DNA from: Pseudomonadota bacterium
GTDB taxonomy: Bacteria > Bdellovibrionota_C > UBA2361 > SZUA-149 > DAOLCO01
NCBI GenBank assembly: GCA_027487795.1
Contig: JAIYCX010000005.1
Coordinates: 1-52,900, forward strand
DNA: 52,900 nucleotides
Reading direction: 5' to 3'
Shown here: piece by piece, positions 16,663-24,822 of the stretch
Layout of the letters: each line of letters begins with the position of its first letter
Position numbering within the stretch: position 1 is the stretch's first letter
Program-made: the position numbers and the translations under genes
Notes under the pieces: model-generated
The model's database searches: none
What the model was told of the DNA's origin: nothing
The model's input: only the letters and a program-made list of their open reading frames with translations

Positions 16663-19404
16663 GTGATAAAAAAGATTTTAAAATCTGTATTTGGTACAGC
16701 TAATGATAGAAGCTTAAAGGCGTTATGGCCTTTAGTTGATCAAATTAACAAGAGCGAGTCTGCTGTTAAGATGCTTAGTGACCAGCAGCTGCAAATGAAA
16801 ACAGCTGAGTTTAAAACTAAGTTAGATAACGGAGCTTCGCTTGATGATATTTTAGTAGAAGCTTTTGCTGTTGTCAGAGAAGCCTCTGTTAGAGCCCTTG
16901 GTATGAGACATTTTGATGTACAGCTTTTGGGTGGAATGGTTTTACATTCTGGTAAAATCGCAGAAATGAAAACTGGAGAAGGTAAAACTCTTACTGCGAC
17001 TGCTCCTGTTTATTTAAATGCTTTACTTGGTAAAGGTGTTCACCTTGTTACAGTTAACGACTATTTAGCAAAAAGAGATGCTGAATGGATGGCTAAGTTA
17101 TATGGCTTTCTAGGACTTACTACTGGATGTGTGCTTTCTGGTCTTGATCCTGATGAGCGTCAAGATGCATATCGTTCTGATATAACCTACGGTCAGAATA
17201 ATGAATTTGGTTTTGATTATCTAAGAGATAATATGAAACTTGATATTGCAGAAAGAGCTCAGAGAGGGCATTGTTTTGCTATCGTCGACGAAGTAGATTC
17301 TATTCTTATTGATGAAGCTAGAACTCCTTTAATTATCTCTGGACCAAGCGATAAGCCTGCACAAACTTATCAGATAGCTGATCAGATAGTACGAAGATTA
17401 GCAGACACTGATTATGAAGTTGAAGCAAAATCTAAACAAGTTACATTAACTGAAGAGGGAATAAGAAGTGTAGAAAAGATTGCGAATATTGATAATCTTT
17501 ACGAGCCTCAAAATATTGAATTAGTGCATCACATAACTCAAGCATTAAGAGCGCATATCACTACTAAGCGTGATGTTGAGTACGTAGTCAGAAATGATCA
17601 GATTATAATAGTAGATGAGTTCACCGGGCGATTAATGTCTGGAAGAAGATGGTCTGATGGATTACATCAAGCGATAGAAGCAAAAGAAGGAGTTACTATA
17701 CAAAGAGAAAATCAAACTCTTGCAACAGTGACATTTCAAAATTATTTCAGAATGTATTCTAAATTAGCAGGAATGACTGGTACTGCCGATACTGAAGCAG
17801 TGGAGTTTAAAAAGATTTATAATCTTGATGTTATAGTAATGCCAACAAATGTTCCGATGATTAGAAATGATCGGAATGATATAGTTTTTCTTACAGAGAA
17901 GGCTAAATTTAAGGCTGTTGTTGAGGATTTAAGATCAGCTAATGAAAAAGGACAGCCTGTTCTTGTGGGAACTGCAAGTATTGAGAAATCAGAATTACTT
18001 AGTTCCATACTTAAGGAAGAAAAAATTGATCACCATGTTTTAAATGCTAAGCAGCATGAAAGAGAAGCTGATATTATCGCCCAAGCTGGTAGAGTTGGTG
18101 CGGTTACAATTTCAACAAATATGGCTGGACGAGGTACCGATATCTTACTTGGTGGAAATCCTGAATTTTTAGCAGCAGCTAAGGCAGGAACAAGAGATCC
18201 AGAGAATGAAGATTATAAAATAGCTTTAGCAGAATTTAGAGAGATCTGCGCTAAAGAAAAAGAACAAGTAAAAAATTTAGGAGGGTTACATATTCTTGGT
18301 ACTGAGCGACATGAAAGTAGAAGAATTGATAATCAATTAAGAGGTCGAGCAGGTAGACAAGGCGATCAAGGTAGTTCTCAGTTTTTTGTGGCCTTTGATG
18401 ATGATCTCATGAAGCGCTTTGGTGGAGAAGGAATGAGAAACTTCATGCTAAGAGTAGCAGGTGAGGATGATGAGGGTATACAAGGCAGAACAATTTCTAG
18501 CTTAATAGAAAAAGCTCAAAGAAGAGTAGAGGGGCATCATTTTGAAGTTAGAAAACATCTTCTTGAATACGATGACGTTTTAAACAAACAAAGAGAAGTA
18601 GTTTACGGACTAAGAGAGCAGATATTATTAGGTAAGCTTACCGAAGCTGAAGTTAAAGAAGTTGTTCTAGATGTTATAGAAGATTTAGTTTCTACTAAGA
18701 TCGATATAAAACTATCTCCAAGTGATTGGAATATAGAAGAGATAGCTAAAGATTTTCATAGAATGACTGGTATTGAAGTTGATTTAGCAAAGCTTGAATC
18801 TTACAGAGAATCAGATTTTAAATCAGCTCCGCAAAAAATTTATGATGACTTTAAATTATTATCATTAACAAGATACGATGAGCGAGTAGCAGTTCTAGGT
18901 ACTGAAAGAATGAATCATCTAATTAGATTGGTTTATCTTCAGGCAATTGACTACTTTTGGAAAGATCACTTAACTCAAGTTGATCATTTAAGAGAAGGCA
19001 TAAATTTAAGAGGCTACGCTCAGAAAAACCCACTTCATGAGTATCAGAGAGAAGCTTTTGTATTATTTTCTACTATGATGGAAGTTGTAAAGTCTTCTTT
19101 AATACAGCATTTATTTTTAGCTGAGCTTCCTACTGAGGAGGAAATAAGAAGATTAGAAGAAGAGGAAAAGGAAAGACTAAAACTTAGAGAACAATCAGCG
19201 ATAGAGAAGCATGTAGATCCTACTGTAAATAATTCAGCTGAAGGTAAGGAAGTAAACAAGCCTGCTGGAAATCTTAGACCTAAAGCTAATACTTCAGACT
19301 ATCAGCCTACTAAGGTAGCAGAGTCTCAAAATCTTAAAGAAAAAAGATCTCAGTCTAGAAAAAAGACAAAAGATATAAAGAGCGCAAGAAAAAAGAATCG
19401 GTAA
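16663..19404 (+). CDS. secA: Preprotein translocase ATPase SecA
   Basis: SecA drives post-translational export of unfolded preproteins through SecYEG. The 913-residue protein starts with GTG and shows Walker A MKTGEGKT near 104, GQNNEFGFDYLRDNM near 176, the DEAD-like VDEVDSILIDEARTPLIISG near 208, ITTKRDVEYVV, and the helicase motifs STNMAGRGTDI and QLRGRAGRQGD. The C-terminus lacks the zinc-binding SEC-C motif (CxCxSGxxxxxCHG), which binds SecB in many proteobacteria. It ends instead in a Lys/Arg/Ser-rich tail (SRKKTKDIKSARKKNR). The gene lies 10 bp after the radical SAM gene and just before the mgtC-like gene. Confidence 0.97.
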   Translation: MIKKILKSVFGTANDRSLKALWPLVDQINKSESAVKMLSDQQLQMKTAEFKTKLDNGASLDDILVEAFAVVREASVRALGMRHFDVQLLGGMVLHSGKIAEMKTGEGKTLTATAPVYLNALLGKGVHLVTVNDYLAKRDAEWMAKLYGFLGLTTGCVLSGLDPDERQDAYRSDITYGQNNEFGFDYLRDNMKLDIAERAQRGHCFAIVDEVDSILIDEARTPLIISGPSDKPAQTYQIADQIVRRLADTDYEVEAKSKQVTLTEEGIRSVEKIANIDNLYEPQNIELVHHITQALRAHITTKRDVEYVVRNDQIIIVDEFTGRLMSGRRWSDGLHQAIEAKEGVTIQRENQTLATVTFQNYFRMYSKLAGMTGTADTEAVEFKKIYNLDVIVMPTNVPMIRNDRNDIVFLTEKAKFKAVVEDLRSANEKGQPVLVGTASIEKSELLSSILKEEKIDHHVLNAKQHEREADIIAQAGRVGAVTISTNMAGRGTDILLGGNPEFLAAAKAGTRDPENEDYKIALAEFREICAKEKEQVKNLGGLHILGTERHESRRIDNQLRGRAGRQGDQGSSQFFVAFDDDLMKRFGGEGMRNFMLRVAGEDDEGIQGRTISSLIEKAQRRVEGHHFEVRKHLLEYDDVLNKQREVVYGLREQILLGKLTEAEVKEVVLDVIEDLVSTKIDIKLSPSDWNIEEIAKDFHRMTGIEVDLAKLESYRESDFKSAPQKIYDDFKLLSLTRYDERVAVLGTERMNHLIRLVYLQAIDYFWKDHLTQVDHLREGINLRGYAQKNPLHEYQREAFVLFSTMMEVVKSSLIQHLFLAELPTEEEIRRLEEEEKERLKLREQSAIEKHVDPTVNNSAEGKEVNKPAGNLRPKANTSDYQPTKVAESQNLKEKRSQSRKKTKDIKSARKKNR

Positions 19405-19408
19405 ACTT

Positions 19409-19888
19409 ATGTTAGATTTTATAGTTCAAGCAATTTATCCCCTGTCATGGGTTCAAATAGGAACTGCTATGTTATGTGGTGGATTATTAGGGCTTGAGAG
19501 ACAAGCAAGAGGTCGACCAGTTGGAGTTCGAACAAGTATAATGATTTGTTTAGGGTGTGAAATTTTTGTTCACTTAGGTACTACAATTAGTGGGCCAGCT
19601 AGTGATCCTACCAGAGTACTAGGTCAGGTTATTACAGGGATTGGATTTCTTGGTGCTGGAGTAATGCTTGGAAGAGGAAATTATGTAATGGGAGTAACTT
19701 CTGCCAGCGTAATTTGGATCATGGCCGCAGTTGGTGCAGTAATTGGCCTTGGTTATATAAGTGCTGCAATAACTTTAACGATAATGACTATTACAGTTTT
19801 ACTTTTGTTTGATTATTTAGAATCTAAGCTTGGGTATGCAGAAGCTGGTAGAAAAGCCAGAACTCCAACTCAAACATTATCAGATTAA
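19409..19888 (+). CDS. MgtC/SapB family membrane protein
   Basis: This 159-residue protein has four hydrophobic segments and the family signature GLLGLERQARGRPVGVRTSIMICLG near residues 25-49, followed by TGIGFLGAGVML near 91-102. It represents the transmembrane domain of MgtC and lacks the C-terminal ACT-like domain of virulence-type MgtC, which makes it the short SapB-like form. MgtC proteins help growth at low magnesium, and in Salmonella MgtC inhibits the F1Fo ATPase; whether the short form does so is unknown. It begins 4 bp after secA, so it is probably co-transcribed. Confidence 0.85.
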   Translation: MLDFIVQAIYPLSWVQIGTAMLCGGLLGLERQARGRPVGVRTSIMICLGCEIFVHLGTTISGPASDPTRVLGQVITGIGFLGAGVMLGRGNYVMGVTSASVIWIMAAVGAVIGLGYISAAITLTIMTITVLLLFDYLESKLGYAEAGRKARTPTQTLSD

Positions 19889-19901
19889 GTAAGATAAATC
19901 A

Positions 19902-20816
19902 GTGTCTAATACTCAAATTAAATCCTTTCAAGTCGAGTCTAAAGAATTATCTAAGGCTGATAAAATAGTTATACATTTATATCCTGGACTTCCAAGGTCA
20001 AAGATTAGAGCATTTTTTCAAAATCATTGTGTTTATATAAATAATATTATTTGCATAAACCCAGGAACTTCACTTGCGATTGGCGATACGCTTGAAGTTA
20101 GGTCTGATGCCAATAGAAAATATAAAGAAAAACGACTACCCGATCCAAATTCTAATTTTAAAATAGTTTACGAAGATGGTAATTTACTTGTCGTTGATAA
20201 AGAAGCTGGGATATTAAGTGTTCCTGCAAAAAGTGGAAACATTACCAGCCTAATGGAGCAAATAGATAATTATTTGCCAAGTACTGTTAGTATCCATGTT
20301 GTTCATAGATTGGATAGAGAAACTTCTGGTTTATTAGTATTCGCGAAGAGTCCTGGAGTTTGTAGGAAATTAAAAGAACAATTTGAAAATAGAAAACCCG
20401 AAAGAGTCTATAATGCTTTTGTAAAAGGACTAGTGAGACCTGAAAAAAGTTTTTTTAGAAGTTTTATGGCTACAGACGAAGATTTAAATCAGTATTCTGT
20501 CGAAGATGGGGAAGAGGAGGAGGGGAAGCTAGCAGTAACTCATTATCAAGTTGAAAAATATTTAGACGATGCCACTTGGGTAAAAGTGAAATTAGAAACT
20601 GGAAGAAGAAATCAAATTAGAGTTCACTTCTCAGAGAATAAAAATCCAGTTATAGGTGATAAGAGATACGAAACTGAGCTAGCAAAACATCCAAGGTGGA
20701 CAGATAAAAATCTAGCACTTCATGCTGAAACACTAGGATTTACCCATCCAACAACTGGTAAGAAGCTATCATTCAAGTCAGAGATGCCTGATAGAATGAA
20801 AGAGTTTCTAGGCTAA
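19902..20816 (+). CDS. RluA-family pseudouridine synthase
   Basis: The enzyme isomerises uridine to pseudouridine in rRNA or tRNA. The 304 residues start with GTG. An S4-like RNA-binding domain occupies about 15-75 (SKIRAFFQNHCVYINN). The catalytic motif VHRLDRETSGLLVFAKS near 126-142 contains the essential aspartate. ETGRRNQIRVHF near 234-245 and LHAETLGFTHP follow, as usual for RluA/RluC/RluD. Which uridine is modified cannot be told from sequence. The 3' end overlaps the convergent pirin gene by 9 bases and no terminator separates them. Confidence 0.9.
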   Translation: MSNTQIKSFQVESKELSKADKIVIHLYPGLPRSKIRAFFQNHCVYINNIICINPGTSLAIGDTLEVRSDANRKYKEKRLPDPNSNFKIVYEDGNLLVVDKEAGILSVPAKSGNITSLMEQIDNYLPSTVSIHVVHRLDRETSGLLVFAKSPGVCRKLKEQFENRKPERVYNAFVKGLVRPEKSFFRSFMATDEDLNQYSVEDGEEEEGKLAVTHYQVEKYLDDATWVKVKLETGRRNQIRVHFSENKNPVIGDKRYETELAKHPRWTDKNLALHAETLGFTHPTTGKKLSFKSEMPDRMKEFLG

Positions 20817-21497
20817 GTCAAACATTAATATCTCAGCATTGCTGCTACTCGAAATATTAATTTCCTGTTCCTGCTCTACTATTAAAGCATCACCTTGTTT
20901 CAATTTCAAACCGTTAATGTCCGCTTCTCCTTTTGCCATTTGAAACCAGTGATATCTATTTGGATTTAGTTCAATACGTTTCTCGCTATTATTTTCAATC
21001 CCAATTGCATAGAGCTTTACATCCTGACTAACGCTAACAGCTCCACCGTCTCCTTTGGGAGATCCAAGTAACGCCATATTATTTTCAAATGTAAAATCAG
21101 CCTCTTCGTAACTAGGAGGAAGATTTGTAGCATTTGGTATTATCCAAATTTGAAGTAAGTGCACAGGCTCAGTTTGTGAAGAATTAAATTCGCTATGAGT
21201 AATCCCGCGTCCAGCAGTCATTTTTTGAATAGTACCAGGTTTTATTATGGACCCACTACCTAGACTATCTTTATGTTGAAGTGCACCACTAAGAACAAAA
21301 GTTATGATCTCCATATTCTTATGTGGATGAGTACCAAAGCCTTGTCCTGGCTCAACTATATCTTCATTTATAACCCTAAGAGTTCTATATCCCATATTAT
21401 TAGCATCATAATAATCCCCAAAGGAAAAACTATGCTTACTATCAAGCCAGTCTGTTTTCGTTACTCCTCTATCTTCACTTTTTATTAGCTTTAACAT
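20808..21497 (-). CDS. Pirin family protein (cupin fold)
   Basis: The protein has 229 residues, close to the size of E. coli YhhW, a pirin with quercetin 2,3-dioxygenase activity in vitro. Typical features are RGVTKTDWLDSKHSFSFGDYYD at the start, the metal-binding GTHPHKNMEIITF near 56-68 and RGITHSEFN near 97-105. The glutamate of the fourth ligand position in YhhW is present in THSE. The N-terminal cupin is intact and the C-terminal cupin (VKLYAIGIENN to the end) is complete. The biological role of bacterial pirins is mostly undefined. The gene converges with the rluA-like gene and overlaps it by 9 bases. Its upstream region carries the two unusual inverted-arm elements. Confidence 0.9.
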   Translation of the reverse strand: MLKLIKSEDRGVTKTDWLDSKHSFSFGDYYDANNMGYRTLRVINEDIVEPGQGFGTHPHKNMEIITFVLSGALQHKDSLGSGSIIKPGTIQKMTAGRGITHSEFNSSQTEPVHLLQIWIIPNATNLPPSYEEADFTFENNMALLGSPKGDGGAVSVSQDVKLYAIGIENNSEKRIELNPNRYHWFQMAKGEADINGLKLKQGDALIVEQEQEINISSSSNAEILMFDLA

Positions 21498-21618
21498 ATC
21501 TACTCTTGTTTAATGTTTTTGATATTGTAATCACTAAATACTAACTTTGCCAGTATTAGAAGTGTTTACTATTACTCACATGTTTTCAAGCACACTAATT
21601 TATTCATTTAAATCAACG

Positions 21619-21784
21619 GTAAGAGAGGGATAATTATTCTTTTTTTTGCCCTTGCAAGCACCCCGCGCATTAGTCTGCAAAGAGCTTTTTTTGCATAGCA
21701 AAAAAATCTCCAGACTAATTGCTCCACCATGCCCTACCCAATCCCCTACGGGTCTGCAAAAAAGAATAATTATCCCTCTCTTAC
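21619..21784. repeat. Variable-arm element A1 (conserved core, unique perfect inverted arms)
   Basis: Arms of 27 nt at 21619-21645 (starting GTAAGAGAGGGATAATTATT) and 21758-21784 are perfect inverted complements. They enclose a GC-richer core of about 112 bp. The core contains an internal hairpin formed by ATTAGTCTG at 21669-21677 and CAGACTAAT at 21711-21719, with a T7/A7 inner stem. It begins with CTTGCAAG and ends with CCCCTACGGGTCTGC. The core matches the reverse complement of element A2 closely, but the arms share no sequence with A2. It lies in the gap upstream of pirin and downstream of the HI0933-type gene. No coding sequence was found in the 21498-22146 gap. Confidence 0.85.
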
Positions 21785-21933
21785 TTTTTATTTTTTTAAC
21801 AAAATCTAATTTGTTTGTTTAAAAAGTTCTTTATTAACACTAAATAAGTTATCAATAATTCTTATTACTTCATTGTTGATATAAGACTATTAAAAATCAT
21901 AGAATAAATTCAGTATAGAAAAAGAAAAAAAAT

Positions 21934-22095
21934 GAGCGTAAGCCAATAATGCTCGTTTGCCGACCCGTAGGGGCTGAGGTTGGTGGCGGTGGAGCAATTA
22001 GGCTGGAAATTTTTTTGCTCTGCTAAAAAAGTTCTTTGCAGACTAATGCGCGGGGAGCTTGCTAGGGCAAAAACGAGCATTATTGGCTTACGCTC
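21934..22095. repeat. Variable-arm element A2, opposite orientation to A1
   Basis: Arms of 25 nt at 21934-21958 (starting GAGCGTAAGCCAATAATGCT) and 22071-22095 are perfect inverted complements and differ entirely from those of A1. The core, read as reverse complement, carries the same landmarks as A1: CTAGCAAGC, CCCCGCGCATTAGTCTGCAA, the T/A-rich inner hairpin, CTAATTGCTCCACC and CCCCTACGGGTC. A1 and A2 are about 150 bp apart and inverted relative to each other. Confidence 0.85.
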
Positions 22096-22146
22096 TGTAA
22101 GTTATGAGAAGACTGGATTTATGAATTAATAGAATTCTTGGTAAAA

Positions 22147-23391
22147 TTAACTACTTGCACTATGGCCTGCAATATATCCAGTACTCCAAGCTGCTTGAAA
22201 ATTAAATCCCCCTGTTACACCGTCTATATCAAGCACTTCTCCGGCAAAGAATAAACCAGGGCAAATTTTACTTTCCATGGTTTTAAAATCTACTTCTTTC
22301 AGATTTATACCACCTGCGGTAACAAATTCTTCTTTAAATTTACCTTTGCCAGAAACTTCCAAATTTAAACTTATTACATATTTGGTGATTTGTTTTAGTG
22401 TCTTATTTGGAGTCTCTGCCCATATTAAATTTTCTTTAATTTCTAATAGTTCTGTTATCCTAGTCCAAAATGAGTTAGGTATATTTTGAAAATTTAGCAT
22501 TGAGAAAGGATTATTTTTTACAACCATTTTCTTGGGATTCTCTAATTTAATCTTTAGTAGACTTTCATAAACGTGATCAAAGTTTTTATTTAATAACAAG
22601 TTTATTTTTAAGTTAGCTTTATAATCATTCTCAAAGAGCTCTCTTGCTGCTATTGCCGAGAGAACTATTACGGCAGGACCACTAAGACCCCAATGGGTTA
22701 TTAAGAGTGGACCAGTATTCTTAAAAGCTTTATCTTTTACTTTAAGATTAACTTCAACATCTTCAAAGCTAACTCCAGATAAGCCTTCTAGGACTGGGCT
22801 TTTAATTTCAAAAGTAAATAAAGAAGGAACAGGATTAATTATACTATGACCCAAACTCTTAGCCATTTCGAAACCTTTTTGCTGACTACCACTAGCTAGT
22901 ATAATTTTAGAAAAATATTTCTCTTCGTTATTTGCAAGATTAATTCTGAAGCTTTCATCGACTTTATTAATTGAAGTTACTTTTGAATTAATATTAAGTT
23001 TTATATTTAAACTTTTAGCAGTATTTTTTAAACAATCAGCTATAGTGCTGGAGCTATCAGTAATGGGAAAAACTCTATTATCTTTTTCGACTTTAAGTTT
23101 GACTCCTTTTTTCTCAAACCACTCCAAAGTATCTTGGACTTTAAATCTACTAAAGGCCCCTAGTAATTCTTGCCCACCTCTAGGATATTTAGTCGCTAGG
23201 ATCTTAGGATCGAGAGTGTGGTTTGTTACATTACATCTACCCCCACCTGAAATTAGAACTTTTGATAAAACTTTTGTACTAGCTTCGAATATTTCTATAT
23301 TGCAGCCATTATTCAGCTCTGCAGCAGCTATCGCTGCAAAATACCCCGCCGCACCCCCGCCGATTATTGCTAATGATTTATTATTGTTCAT
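22147..23391 (-). CDS. HI0933-family FAD-dependent oxidoreductase
   Basis: The 414-residue flavoprotein belongs to the HI0933/TIGR00275 family (YhiN-like). The N-terminal dinucleotide-binding motif is SLAIIGGGAAGYFAAIAAAE, followed by KVLISGGGRCNVTNH near 46-60 and a C-terminal FAD site CPGLFFAGEVLDIDGVTGGFN. GGYNLQ-type ends are typical, and here the sequence reads GGFNFQAAWSTGYIAG. The enzymes are conserved in bacteria but the reaction is not established. The gene is transcribed towards the A2 element, whose hairpin could serve as its terminator. Confidence 0.9.
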   Translation of the reverse strand: MNNNKSLAIIGGGAAGYFAAIAAAELNNGCNIEIFEASTKVLSKVLISGGGRCNVTNHTLDPKILATKYPRGGQELLGAFSRFKVQDTLEWFEKKGVKLKVEKDNRVFPITDSSSTIADCLKNTAKSLNIKLNINSKVTSINKVDESFRINLANNEEKYFSKIILASGSQQKGFEMAKSLGHSIINPVPSLFTFEIKSPVLEGLSGVSFEDVEVNLKVKDKAFKNTGPLLITHWGLSGPAVIVLSAIAARELFENDYKANLKINLLLNKNFDHVYESLLKIKLENPKKMVVKNNPFSMLNFQNIPNSFWTRITELLEIKENLIWAETPNKTLKQITKYVISLNLEVSGKGKFKEEFVTAGGINLKEVDFKTMESKICPGLFFAGEVLDIDGVTGGFNFQAAWSTGYIAGHSASS

Positions 23392-23492
23392 TTATTATCG
23401 TAAAATTAATAAAGCTATAAAATACGATTTTTTCTTAGCACATAAATAGAAGTAAACGTAAGTATCAAGCGGACTATAGCATATAACTAAAA

Positions 23493-23984
23493 ATAGGTTT
23501 TTATACGAAATATTTTACACTACTTATAGCTTTATTTGTCTCTTCAATAGCAACAGCTCAAAGTATTCCAGGTGGTGGTTATCCTTGGAATAATGGAGGG
23601 AATAATGCTGGAAATAATGGAGGTGGTATAGTAATTGGATTTCCTAGAATTAGGGTACCAGTGATTGGTGGTAATATAGGTGGAGGTTTATTCTGTTCAG
23701 GACCAGTAACTCAGATTAGTTTAGATTATGGAACTGCAGCAGGTTGCATTGGCAGAGTATGTGCTGCGGGTGCTGGAGTCAATGTTACTTGTACTATGAA
23801 TAATAGAACAGGTAATATTGATTGCACGTTTTCAGCTGCTGCGGGGGCAGGATTACCTGGAGTCGGCGGTGTTAGTATACAAATCACACCAGGTCAACCA
23901 GCGAATATTACTGTTGATTGTAATGGTATAATTAACGTTATCAAAAATAATAAAGCTATTTACGCTCCAGTTTTTAATTTCTAA
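23493..23984 (+). CDS. Small secreted Gly/Asn/Cys-rich protein with no standard start codon
   Basis: The frame encodes a clear Sec signal peptide (KYFTLLIALFVSSIATAQ, predicted cleavage after ATA or TAQ), then a Gly/Asn-rich stretch (IPGGGYPWNNGGNNAGNNGG). The beta-like body has six cysteines, which would allow three disulfides. The frame is open from 23487 but contains no ATG, GTG or TTG before the signal peptide. The best candidate start is ATA at 23493, and a GTG at 23661 would remove the signal peptide. Either ATA is used, or the start codon was lost by mutation, or there is a sequencing error. No family is recognised. The protein is probably exported to the periplasm or the outside. Confidence 0.5.
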   Translation: MGFYTKYFTLLIALFVSSIATAQSIPGGGYPWNNGGNNAGNNGGGIVIGFPRIRVPVIGGNIGGGLFCSGPVTQISLDYGTAAGCIGRVCAAGAGVNVTCTMNNRTGNIDCTFSAAAGAGLPGVGGVSIQITPGQPANITVDCNGIINVIKNNKAIYAPVFNF

Positions 23985-23993
23985 ATAAAAAAG

Positions 23994-24093
23994 CAAGCCG
24001 CACTTTGTTATTTTAACCGTGTTGTTTTAACTGGATAGTTTAACTTGAAAAACCTTTTAACTAACTTAGTTAAAACTTACAAAGTGCGGCTTG
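23994..24093. terminator. Long hairpin between convergent genes
   Basis: A perfect 15-bp stem (CAAGCCGCACTTTGT at 23994-24008 with its complement at 24079-24093) encloses 70 nt. The enclosed part is AT-rich and contains several copies of TTTAAC in both orientations, which allow an inner stem. It sits between the stop codons of the convergent genes at 23984 and 24121 and could terminate both. It resembles the variable-arm elements in outline but lacks their core. Confidence 0.55.
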
Positions 24094-24120
24094 GTAAATT
24101 AGTTTTTGTCTTGATGTTTA

Positions 24121-24660
24121 TCAAGGATAAGAAACAACTATTTTCCTTCCAGTATCAATAAACTCATAGTCTATACTTAATTTAACTTGATTATTTGAAG
24201 AACTAAAACCAGAAGCGATAACAATATCATCTTTGATAATGATGCTAACAAAACTCAAGTTGTTAAGACTGCCCTTGAGACAAATAACTATACCACATGT
24301 TTCAGCGCATATAATTTCAATGCTTTTCGTTGCAAGTCCTCCCGATGTCTCGTCTAATACAGTTAGGTCTCCGTTAATTACAGCCGAAACTTTGAGTTCT
24401 AATTTTCCACCAACAGCACCTTCTTTTCTGTTAGTTGTGATCAAAACGTCACCAGCGACATAAGCCAAAATATCAACATTGAGCTCGGACCCACCTAACA
24501 AAAATTGATTATTGACTCTGTAAGTACCATCAATATTAGCTTTTGTGGTGAATGTACCTTTAAAGTTTGGGAAAATAGGTAAGGCATCGGGATTTTGTCC
24601 CGGAAAAATTTGAGGACCTCTTCCATCAAATACTAAACTCTTAGCAACTACTGTGCTCAT
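24121..24660 (-). CDS. Unknown beta-rich protein
   Basis: The start is placed at the minus-strand ATG at 24660 because GGAG lies 8 bases upstream, inside a nearby in-frame ATGGAG that cannot use it. The 179-residue product begins MSTVVAKSLVFDGRGPQIFPG, has no signal peptide and is rich in alternating hydrophobic residues, Thr, Asn and Gly, suggesting an all-beta fold. Segments such as VDILAYVAGDVLITTN and KLELKVSAVINGDLTVLDE look like successive beta-strands. A cysteine cluster (CAETCGIVICLKG) lies near residue 120. I do not recognise a family. Confidence 0.6.
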   Translation of the reverse strand: MSTVVAKSLVFDGRGPQIFPGQNPDALPIFPNFKGTFTTKANIDGTYRVNNQFLLGGSELNVDILAYVAGDVLITTNRKEGAVGGKLELKVSAVINGDLTVLDETSGGLATKSIEIICAETCGIVICLKGSLNNLSFVSIIIKDDIVIASGFSSSNNQVKLSIDYEFIDTGRKIVVSYP

Positions 24661-24822
24661 TTTGATCTCCATAAAAAAACCTTGAATAGGTAAAACCCTA
24701 ATAAATGCGACTTTGCATTTTTACTTAAAAATACAAAGTTTACTTCTTCCCTGATAAGCGTATGAATTTTCCTATATAAGTATTATAGAAGAGCTAAAAA
24801 ATCTATTTTTCTATAGTAAATA

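Noticed and set aside
21619..22095. Integron attC sites
   Set aside because: The length and folding are similar, but the conserved GTT-ending core sites at the outer ends are absent. In attC the ends are conserved and the centre varies, the opposite of what is seen here; no integrase is nearby.
23994..24093. Possible fifth variable-arm element between convergent genes
   Set aside because: It has 15-bp perfect arms, but the 70-bp interior is AT-rich and lacks all core landmarks of the A and B elements. A shared terminator is the simpler explanation.
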